In this document: positions 51,516-63,500 of the stretch, piece after piece
How the letters are laid out: every line of letters starts with the position of its first letter
Position numbering within the stretch: the first letter of the stretch is position 1
Assembly: GCA_963965975.1 (NCBI GenBank)
Contig: OZ014412.1
Location: forward strand, 11,017,849-11,081,848
DNA length: 64,000 nucleotides
From: Xestospongia bergquistia
Lineage: Eukaryota; Porifera; Demospongiae; Haplosclerida; Petrosiidae
Reading direction: 5' to 3'
Notes under the pieces: generated by a model
The model's database searches: none
What the model was told of the DNA's origin: nothing
The model's input: the letters and a program-made list of their open reading frames with translations, nothing else
Position numbers and translations under genes: made by a program

Positions 51516-54500
51516 TATATATATATATATACTAGGCTAAATTTGACTACTCCAATTAAGATGTGATCTTAAAAGCAAACATAAGAGAAACGATTTTAAG
51601 TTAACATACAATGCATATGCCAATAAATATTTTGGAATGAAATTTTATTTCATAAATAAACTCCTGAAATCATTAGTTTTGTTTCTGAGGCACTCAAAAC
51701 AAGACCTATAAAAAGCCATACTTCATAGTTTAGTGTATTTTCTCTGTGAATTTGTTGTCTAAACTGTTAATGTTTTATTGAGTTATCATGAACTCTGAAG
51801 CAGAGGCAGAGGTACAGGAAGGTCCTACATTTGACTACCCGTGTCTGTATATGTAATGCTTGAAACCTTCTCTTAACCTATAACAAGTCATAATGAAGGG
51901 ATTTCATTGAATGAAAATCTGCAAAGAATTGAAAGATTTCAATCAGTTTGGAATGAGATAGTATTGTTTTCTGCCAATACAGCTCAGCGGACAATCTGAG
52001 CCATCACTACACAGGCGTTGCTACTGCCTGAAGGATAATTTTGTTATTGGAATTGGGAGGAATTTACATTATTGAAAACAGCATTGTTTTGAAAAATAAT
52101 AAAACTAAAGTTTGAATAGACTTAAATTTGACTACTACAATTAAGATGCGATCCTTCATCATTAAATTCAATCATTTATGATAATTTTATTATAGGAGTT
52201 GGTGAGAATATACATTGTTAGATACAGCATCACTTTGGCACACATGATTGTAAATGTGAAATGTGGAACTTCTGATTTTGTCTTACCAAGTGTATCAGTT
52301 GGAGCAGGTGAAACTGTAAAAGTGGAAGAAGAAACAGGATGACAACCTATGTCAGCTATATCATTACAACAATCATTATTACTATGACAATGTTGATCAC
52401 AGTGGCAGTCTATACTGAAACAACTTTGGACCCGGGTTGTCAAACAACATCCATGATAGCCAATACTAAGTGCCTTACATGACCCTAGAATTAACAGATA
52501 GCAAAAATTTAAGTTTATAGTGGTGACATACAATGAAAAAGCAAATAAAAAATAGGAAATAGATTTTTTCATAAGAATTTCCTACATCATTAAATCCATA
52601 AATTTATGATAATTTTGTTATTGTAGCTGGTGGAAGGAATATACATTGATAGATACACCAATGTTTTGAAAAAAATGTTTTAAGTATGAAATTTGGAGCT
52701 TATAATTTTGTCTTACCAAATCTATAATTATTTCCAGGATGACAACCTATATCAGCTATATCACTACAACAATCGTTATTACTGTGACAGTGTTGATCAC
52801 AGCGGCAGCCTTTATTGCTACAATGTTCTGACAGGTATTGTAAACAACATCCAGGATAGCTGAGATTAAGTGCCAAACATGACCCTAAAATTAACAGATA
52901 TTAACATTTTAATTTAATTTAACTTAGTGATGACATATAATGCAAAGGGAATAAGAATTAGGATATATATATATATATAAATATATTTATAAGAATTTAT
53001 TACATCACAAAATTCACCAATTTATGACAATTTTGTTTTTGGAGTTGGTGAGAATGTACATTCTTGGATACAACATTGTTTTGACACATACATGATTATA
53101 TGTATGAAATGTGAAGCTTCTGATATTATCTTATCAAATGTAACAGTTGGAATAGGTGAAACTACAGGAGAGGAAGAAGAAGCAGGATGACAACCAATAT
53201 CAGTTATATCAAGACAACAATAATTATTGTTTGAAATGTGACAGTTTGATGACAATATACATCAATTATTGCTACAAGGTTGTGACAGGGACCATACACA
53301 ACATCCAGAATTAATGAGATTAAGTGCCAAACATGAGCCCATAATTAACAAATTTTAATTTATTTTGATCAACGAACAAGCACTCACTTACCTTGAGTAA
53401 CATTTAGTGTAGGTGTAATCATAAAGCCTTTTGAAAAAGTTGAAAAACTTGCTGGAAGATGTGTGCTACTTGTCAAAAAGTATGGAGATTTAGATTCTTG
53501 GTTTATTGTATTAAAATGATTAGCACTATATTGTGTATGAGATGAGTTGATTACAAGCATCACATTTATAAGTAACGAAAAGCACTAAGGTGCAGTACCT
53601 CTCCACAGTTTCTGTAGTGATTTTAATTTGTTTACTCTGCCACAGCACAAGAACTTACTAAATATTCAGAATATATAAATATATAAAATAAGCAACAGAA
53701 TTATATGTAGAATAACTCATAAATCTACAACTTCTCACTCTACTACTGAGCTATTATTCAAATATCATCCTACATCAAGATTAGATATCTTGTTTGTAAA
53801 TTTTGTGAGTTATGTAGAACAGCATCAACAAATTCATGGAAGACACATTAGCAGGATAGAAAACATCATACCTTTAATGTAGGAGACTTTGTATTAATCA
53901 ATTAATCTAACCTGGACTCAAAATCAAGAGACTGTGTTGCTTATATTACTCTTGACAATACAATTGTACAGTCATCAGCAATCATTGTTAACTATTAAAC
54001 TAATGCAAAACTAACATTTTAGTTGTTATTTTTTCACTTGTTATTAGACAGATGTTGTTGACTCATAAATCTTTTGACTTTGTCCATCAAGCAATAAAAT
54101 TGGTGACATTGATCAAAGTCCAAACATAATTTCTGCTAAAAACCCTGCTAATTAATGTAAATATAATGTATATATATATAAAGGCTAGTGTATTATATGC
54201 TCTCTATTTAAAAAAGATCCAGATATTGCTTTTATAATTGAGCCACAAGCAACAAGTCTTGGTATTGGAAAATCTCATTTACTACAGTATTTTGTCACCA
54301 TGACTAGTTTTAACAAAATTTAGCTCCTACATCATTCGCATAAAATAAAGAAGTCTTCTGCATGTAACCAAGAATTGTGTCAACTTGATTTCTATGGAAC
54401 CACTTGATAACTTTCTCAGAGATAGCTTAAAACTTTATATGGCTCTCTCTCTGATAATAAGTCCATTTGATGCTGGATGATACGAAGATAGGTTTCCTAT

Positions 54501-57500
54501 AAATTTCATTATGAAGTACTAGCATATCATGGACATTTGTCTTGAGTTCTAATGTCAACCACAACAGAAAAATTAATGTTGTGATATTCAATATTAGTGT
54601 GTATCCACAAGGGGTGCCTAAGACAATTGTTATTATCAAGTTCTCAACTGTGATATTTCAATTCCACTCACGATGGTGGTGGTATCCTTATGTTTGTAAA
54701 TAATGAACTTAGTTTGAGGGTCTTACCTAATTTTGACGACTTAGTGTAATGTTCTAATAATCTGCATAATTATGTTAATGTTATTAATGATGATATTTTG
54801 AGTTTTGACCTTGTATAGTAGTGTGTGTGTTTATCTTTATCAATCCTGTTTATTCTAAATCATTGATTCAATAATAATACATGGTGGCTGGAGTGAATTG
54901 AATCTATTGCTGTTAAGATGATAAAGAGTGTACATGTATGGCAACTTACTATAGTAGCATTCACATTCAGCCAGACAGAAGAGTGTCAAAATTGGATTCA
55001 CTGATTTGAATGCTTTACAAAAGCATCTGGTCTAGAGTGTAAAGATGAAAAATCTGAAGTGAATTCCCTCATACACTCAATGGGAGACAAGCAGATAATA
55101 TCCTGTGATAATTTAGCTTATACGATGCCAATCAGAAGAACTACAATATTGTAAAACAAACGTTTGAGAGCCATTTTATTAAAAGAAGAAATATTATCTT
55201 TGAGCTGGCCAAATTTAATACCAGAAAACAGGAGCAAGTTGAACTCGTTGATGTTTTTATTACACCACAATATGGTCTTCCAGAACATTGTGGTTATGGC
55301 ACACTACACAATGAGATGATCTGGGATAGAATTGAGGTCGGAATATGTGATGCAAAGTTGTCGAAGAAATTACAACTTGATGCCAAGTTAACTTTGGACA
55401 AAGCAGAGTGACTCATGTATGTCAAGACAAGACAGTCAAGCAGCAACAACCTCTTTTGAGAGGAAGACATGAAGGATTATCACACACCCCAGTTGGAGAT
55501 GCCCAAAGGGATTTTGACAACGAAATATTGAGTCTCCAGAGAAGTTAAAACAAGATGCAAAAGTTCAGTCACTCAACACACTCCACTCAATAGTAGCAAA
55601 GTTTGTTCCCAATGTAGAAGACACCCACACATAATTATCAGTATTGTCCAGCCAAGACTATTGTCTGTTTTAAATTGCAATAAGTATGGAGATTTTCAAG
55701 CAGTATGCAGATCAAAGAAGAATGACAAAGTGCAAAATTGTTAATGAGAATGATGAGAATAATTTCTTAGGGCCCAGAAGGATCAAAAGCAATAGCTTCT
55801 GAAGTCCTGGAAAATTACTTTACAACTCAATGGTATATTATTTCACTTTGAAATTGACACAGGAGCTGACATAACAGTTTTAATGCCAGCTACCTACAAA
55901 ACTTGCTAGCCTTCATCTACTGTCAGCTAACAGAAATTTAAAAGGTCCAAACTGTCATGCGTTTCAGTTAAGAATAGCCAGCTATTGAGGCACTAGAACT
56001 AGTATAGAGAGTTGATGGGTTTTGTGACAAGTCTCAGACTTTGTGAAGCTTTTCCAAGGACTAGGCAAGCTAAATGGAGTATGCACAATTCACTTAAAAG
56101 AGGACACTCATCCATATGCACTAACTACACTACATCGTGTCGCCATTCCATTAATGAAGTCAGTCAAAGAGTTAAGATGTATGGAAGAGTTGGGTGTAAT
56201 AGCATGTGTTGATAAACCAATAGATTGTTGTTGTGGTATGGTTGTGGTGTCTAAGAAAAACAACGAGGTTTGTATCTGTGTAGACTTAACTAAGCTAAAT
56301 CAATGTGTCAAATGAGAGCAACATCTTTTGCCTGCTGTAGAAGAAACATGATCAAAACTTGCTGGAGTCAAGATCTTTCCTAAACTGGATGCAAAGTCTG
56401 GATATTGGAAACACCTCTATCTCCTCAGTCTGTGCTATTACCCACATTTATTACTCCCCATGATTGTTTTTGCTTTCAAAATTACCATTCGGTATCACAT
56501 CAGGACCAGAGCACTTCCAAAAATGTATGTCAGACATATCATTCTTAATGGACTAGAATGAACAGTCAGTATGATAGATGACATTTTAGTTTACAGTACA
56601 ACTCAAGAAAATGACCAACGTCTCAGAGATGCAGGGGCAACTCTGAACAGACCAAAGTGTATAAATTGCCATGGAATGAACCAAAATTGTCAGTAGAGCA
56701 GGTGGCATTTCTTGGTCAGCTCATTGATCATTCTGGATTTCAAGAAAGGTGAAAGCCATCCCATCCAAGTGATAGAACTTCTGACTAATGTGTCAGAAGT
56801 ACAAGGCCTTCTTGGAGTAGCTTATCAAATGAGCAAGTTCATACCAAATACAACAAAAACAACTCTACTGTTAAAGATGCTCTTAGTTAAAGGTAACTGG
56901 TGGGTATGGAGTGACTCATAACAATCTGCATTCAAACAAATCAAGAAACATATCAGTTCACACTAATTTTATCAATTTTAAACCATTAGTTTGTCTGTTT
57001 AGTTCGAAGAACATTCATGAATGGCCACTTTGAGTTCAGACACTTTATCTTAGGGTGATGAACTATGATTTCACTATCTCCTACATACCTGGCAAAGAAA
57101 TTGTGATTGCTGATACACCACCTGTCATTCAGCCAATTGAAAAGGACCATAATCTTCTATAAGACATGAATTTTTATGTTACGTCTGTCATTAAAAAATT
57201 GCCTATCAATGAGAGAAGACTAGAAGACATCCGATGCCACCAGGACATGGATGAAGTATGTCAGCAACTAGCCAGTTATTGTAGAGAGAGTTGGCCTAAA
57301 AAGAAGCTACTTTATCCAATAAAGTCATATTATCAAATGTCATTAGAACTTTCAATTAGGGAAGAATTGTTTATGTGAAGAAATTGAATCATTATCCTCA
57401 AGGCACTAAGATCAGGAGTTCTTAAACAAATACACACAGGACATCAAGGAAAACATAAATGTCAGAGCATGCAGGACAGTCTGTGTAGTGGCCAGGGATA

Positions 57501-60500
57501 TCTACGGAATTAGAGGAATTAGTAAATAATTATATTGAATGCCATAAGATGTAAGTACAAAGATCTGAACCGCTGATGCCATCTACATTACTGTGGCATA
57601 ACTCTTAAGGTGATAATGACACTTACGTTAATTTATGAGGAGCTAATTATTCTAGACTATTCTAAGCCATGCTTTGTGTAAGATTTTTCTAGAATACTAT
57701 TCATCATGAATTAGTATATAAGCAGTTGAGTTTTCTAATAAAGTTCAGTTCTGACATGCTAAAGTAAATAATACTACAATTACCAGAACTACCTTTGCAA
57801 AAGGTGGGAGTAGGTAGACCTTTTTTAGTGGAGGAAAAGTACATATCTTCTCATTGTAGACTACTATTCTAGATTTATTGAGATTGCTACGTTGAGCAGA
57901 CCCACAGCCAAAATGCATTACCATACGAAAAGTATATTCACTTGAAATGGAATACGAGAGATACTTATATCAGACAGTTTACTGCAGACATCTACTCAAA
58001 ATTTCCACAAGAATGTCAATTTAAACATGTGACTAGTAGTCCATATTATCCACAGAGCAATAGTGAAGCTGAGAGAGCAGTTGGTACCAGGGATGGGGTC
58101 AAATACATTGAATAGTATTTAAATACAAATAAAAATACTTTCAAAATATGAAATACAAAATACAAATACTTCTAGCAGGAATGTATTTCAAATACAAATA
58201 CAAATACTTTGAAAAATTAATATTTAAATACTTTTCAAATACTGCTTTGTACTATCCAGAACACCCCCATTATTTGCTTTAACATGTAATCAACTAATCA
58301 TTACAAATTATTGATTGCATCTAACAAACACAAATTCTTCAAATATTTTGTCACAGATAGTGTACTTGTTGGTACTAAAAGGTGTTAATAGATCTTACAC
58401 ATGATCTTGCAGAAGAAACAAACAATTTAAAAAGGAGTATTTGAAGATTTCATGAAGTATTTGAGATACAAATACAAGTACAAATACTCCAAAAGTATTT
58501 AAGTACAGCTAAATACAAATACTCATGTATTTGACCCCAAGCCTGGTTGGTACTCTAATACATTTAATCAACAAAGAGAAAGATCCTCACCTCGCCTTAT
58601 TGGCATATAGATCTACATCACTTACTAATGCCTTCAGAAATGTTAACGTCAAGGAAACTTCAGACAACCGTACTGATATCTAAAAGTCAACACATGCCAA
58701 ATATACCAAACATGATATTAGTAGAAAAGAAAGAGGAAGAACTTACATGAAAGCAGAAACACAACTTATGATAATATCATGTCAGAGAGCTGCTTTCATT
58801 GAATCAGGGAAACACAGTTTGGATTCCAAATCAAGATACTGAAGTAGAAGAAGAAAGAAAAGAAAAAAAGCAGAAACTGTGAGAGAAGAAGCAGCTCCCA
58901 GGTCTTATGAAGCAAGACCTTCAAATGGAACTTATTGTCATAACCCTAGAGACATAATTATATCTTCTAATGTTGGAAACGATTCACATGATCCAGTTAC
59001 AAAAGAGAATGGGAATTCAAAGCAACAGAGATATCCTAACCATTTGTCAATTTTAGTGATGCACCAATTCTATGTAGAAGTACACGAGAGTCTCATCGTC
59101 CTCTAATTTTAATCCTTGATGGGCATAACTACTTCCCAGAAGGGAGATATACCATAATGTTCTAATTATGTGCATATGTTAATATTATTAATAACCACAT
59201 TTTGGATTTTGACCTTGTTTAGTAGTGTGTGTGTTAACGTTTATCGCTATCAATCTTGTTTATTCAAATTTGAATCGATAATAATACACTTAGAACTACT
59301 TTTACTTGTTCTTAAAAATCAATTATTCAAAACATTCTTATCTTATTTCCCCTTTCATACTAGATTCGTTTAGTTCATATTTAGAATTATTTGTTTGTGC
59401 CTCTTACAGAGAAAGTCATTGTTTCATCAGGTGTTCCCCTGGGATTTATAATTGATCCTTTGGCAGGGGTGTAGGAATAAGGGGGGGGGGGGCAGTGGGG
59501 GGCAGTTGCCCCCCCCCCCCCACTTTTTTATGCCCCTCACTTTTCACCTGGCTTTTACATTTTACTATACACTTATGTAATGTTACTATGCATAATATTG
59601 ATGTGTGACTATCCAACCAGCACCTCAATATTCTATATAATTGTATTGCACAATCACATTACAATCAGATTCGTACTGATAACAGTACTTGGCAGCTGTA
59701 CTAAATTCAGTCACACCATTGTCTTGCCTTTAAAATGGCTAGAAAAAGACAAGCTAGTATAATCAATATGCTTGGTGGAGTAAAAAAGAGTCTATGCTCT
59801 CAGGTGGAACATGATGAAGACTTGGAAATGGAAAATGATGATATAGTAACTGTATTGGAGACTCAAAGTAATAGTTTAATCATGGCAAGAGAAACAGAGA
59901 ATGAAGATGACAATTTATTGGAGTTGAATGATGAATAGGAGGAAATGATGGATGAAGATTTAGAATGAAAAGGATAATGAAGATTTGGTCTCACAAAAGG
60001 AGATCAACAAAGAACAACCTGATTTAAGCACATGTGAAATAAACTGTGATTCTCCTGGTTCTGCCTTACAAAGCATAAATTTAGTTAGCAATAACTGTGC
60101 AGATGTTTGTTGCTCAAGTGATACAAAACCATTTCAGCCATTTAACAAAGAAGTTCTTAAAGAGATGACTAGCAGTGGCCATAAATTCAATTTTACATGG
60201 TTTCAACTGTATCCATGGCTAAAATTATGTAAAACAAAGAAAAAGGTGTATTGCATATACTGTAGGTCAGCAGCCAAATATGGTTTACTTAGTTTTAGCT
60301 AAAATGCTAGTTGTGCATTCATTAAAGATGGGTATGGTAATTGGAAAAAAGCTATTGAAAGATTTTCTGGTCAGTTTATCTCACAAAGAAGCAAAACTTA
60401 AAAGGTAATAAATAATTTTGTTTGACCAGCATGTTTATAATAATAATAAAATTGATTTTCATCATACATATACTGTTGCCCCCCCCCCCCCACACTTTTT

Positions 60501-63500
60501 GTTTGCTTCCTACACCTATGTTTGGTATCATGCAGTAGTTTGGAGAAAGATCATTTACAATAATAAACAACATGTCTGGTGGTTTCATTGCAAAAATGAT
60601 GAAATCATAAATAATACATTACAGGTCCATTGCTCTTCCTTAATTATATAAATGACTTTACAAGCGTTAATAAATTCCCTTTTTTCTAAAATTGTTGTGG
60701 CTCAAATGATTTCTTAGCTGTTCAACAAGAACTTATTTCTCTGAAATGCTGGTCAGATAACAAATTACTTAAGATAAACCAAAAAGAAAAACATATACCT
60801 GTGTTGAAAAGGAGTTATCCATTGTTGATTCATACTGTTCTTAGCAGTGGATTTTGCAAAGGTCTTTCTTACAGATACATAGGCATTGTGATTAAAGGCA
60901 TTTTTTCCTGGTCTGATGACATTTCTGCAAAGTGCCACAAAGCTGAGAAGTTACTCAGTCTTCTTTGCAGTCAATTCTGTAAAACATTGCCTCATGAATC
61001 TGTGAAACATTTATACTTAGCCTAGTCTGTCGACAATTGGATTAACCAGCTCCACTCTACACACACCTGCAATAAGATATCAAAAACTTGAAGATGTCTA
61101 GAAATATTCTCACAAAATAATATTGGACGAAACACAATGACTACGATGAACTCAACTCCCACTGACATTCCAACTGAACATCAACAGAGGTTATCTTAAA
61201 CTTAATCTTTGTTACAAGGTTGTCCATGTGATATCATTGATATCTTTGCCTGTGGTTGCCAGGGGTAATGAAAGAACTCTAAGAAAAACTCTTTCTCTCT
61301 ACTTTAACCAAAACAAAAATGAACTATTTATACAAGAAATGAAACCAAAAAAAACAATTAATAATACCAAGGAAATACCACAGTTTACATTTACAGTGAC
61401 AAAAGTGATAATAATATAACAACTAAGTGTAAATTTATGCTAAAATGCCACATTTCCTCCCCTGTTAAATGTATAAGTCCAAAATCACATTACAAGCCTG
61501 TCAGGAGGACGACGATCCCTCTGAGGATAACGTCTAATGGGAACATTGGTAGATGGTTCCGATCTTGGGGATAATTCAGAGCTCTGATGTGGGAATAAGT
61601 CAAAATCAGGATATGTACACTCAGTAGGAGTAAATGTAGATCTGTCACGCAAATGGTCAGCACGCCTGCGTATAATCTTGCCATCTTGTAGTTTAACAGT
61701 GTGCGAGAGGGGTCCCGAATATTCCTCTATCAGGCCGGGAACCCATTTGTTGCATGAATTGAAGACTTTTGCCATCACCAGTTGACCTGGTGTAAAGTTC
61801 CTGAGTTTGGAATGGCTATCGTAATACTTCTTCTGTTGTGACTGCTTAGAGGTCACGAAACTCTCTACATCAGGTTTTAAGAGATCGAATCGAGTTCGAA
61901 TCTTTCTCCATGATGTTATGATGTTATATTAGTAGCAGGTGGTTTAATAAAGTGACGAGCAATCAGTGGAGCAACTTAAAGTGTTGAAGACAGGAACCAT
62001 AGGAGAGGAAGAAGAAGCAGGATGGCAACCAATATCGCTATCTCATGCATGCATACTTATAACATTAATTTAGAGTAAACAGCCTCATGATCGCCTTTTC
62101 TGAGAGGTTAGTATTGAATTATATGATCTGTCAATTCCATAGTAAATATAACAGTATATATTGCTAATACATTCAATGATAGATGTACTATGTAGACATA
62201 TATGCAACTCAAGTGACCATCAATTAATTAAAAGAACTATTCTACTTCAACAGAGACACTGTTAGATGTACTTATGGGTGGCTATCAATTTCTTATTGTT
62301 AAAAATGTTTACTTTAGTAACAAACATCGTCTGTTTAATTCATGTATGCAAAGAAAAAATTTGAAAGTAACATCATAGTTCAATCACTAAGTTCATTCAC
62401 AAAATTAAGACACTGTTGTATTGTTATTGCGGCAGATCAAAGAGCACACACACTGTAAAAATTAATTGGTTGATTACCTATTTTTTGTTATACAGGTTGT
62501 GATTTTAAACATATTTTTGTTGAAATAGTAAGCATAATTATAATACTCTTTTCATTACTAATGTACTACTGGTTAACAATCAATTTTATAATACATTAGT
62601 AATAAAAAAATGTATTATGTTTTCTTTTTGCTTGTGCAACTTAGTATCAATAGTGGTATGCAGGCTATTTTCTCTCTTAGCATTATAAATATATGGCAAT
62701 GATATAATAATTATTACTACATAAGCAATGGGAATAATGACAATCATATTTGTGTAAATTTAATACATGTTTACCTCCACTAATTTTATTTCCAAATGTT
62801 GTATTCAGAATGAATGTGTTATTCATTTGTAGGCCCTCAATGGATAGGTATACATTAGCTGTTGTATTGGATGGTGAGCCAGTTTGACGACGTCGACGAC
62901 TTGTTTGAAAGCCACCAGCAGATGACTGATATAAATCAGGACTTATGAAGTAATCTATACCACTAGTAGTACTTGTGATGGAGAAATCAGCTGTTAAAGA
63001 AGTAGGATTTTGTATTGTGAATGATCCTTGGACCAGTAATTGTCCTAATGTGACATTAACTTTAAGTGTAATGCCTTCATCAGGGAAGGGATACTGCAGT
63101 AAACGAGATTTTCCCATACCAAGACTTGCTACCAATGGGTCACTTATAGAAACAATAGCTGGAGCTGTTTTAATAGAGAACATATAGAGATTGTATTAAT
63201 GGAATGTATAATATGCTTACTTGTACAAGTTGACGTTTGTAAAGGGAGCAGTTTGGTAGCAAATTGACTAGGAGAGAAGTTTGAGATAACAAAGACATTG
63301 TTAGAACTAGAAGCTATAGAATTTAGTTCATTGTTGTCGACATTATTTCCAATACCAAATGAATACACTATTATACCAGTTGAATGAACAGCCTGTGCAG
63401 CTTGAATAGTTAAATTATGTGAATTAGATCGACCATCAGTAAAAACAATAGCTATTCGAGGGACTCCTTGACTTGTACGAGCATTACTAAAGGCAGTGTC

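Larger units (their letters stand above)
54745..59288 (+). mobile_element. Decayed Ty3/gypsy LTR retrotransposon with target duplication
   Basis: Two LTRs (54745-54881 and 59153-59288) bracket gag, protease, RT, RNase H and integrase remains, all on the plus strand and full of stops and frameshifts. A perfect 5-bp duplication CTTAG flanks it (54740-54744 and 59289-59293). TGG of a primer-binding site follows the left LTR at 54882 and a purine tract precedes the right one (59138-59151). Recognisable pieces: gag (about 55000-55200), CCHC knuckle (about 55670-55720), protease DTGAD (about 55858), RT (56040-56320 and 56340-56640 with IDDIL), RNase H end (57050-57110), integrase (57420-58080 and 58550 on). 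It is non-functional. Confidence 0.88.

Noticed and set aside
51262..51540. Plus-strand ORF ending in an Ile/Tyr run
   Set aside because: The C-terminal part is only the translated (AT)n repeat.
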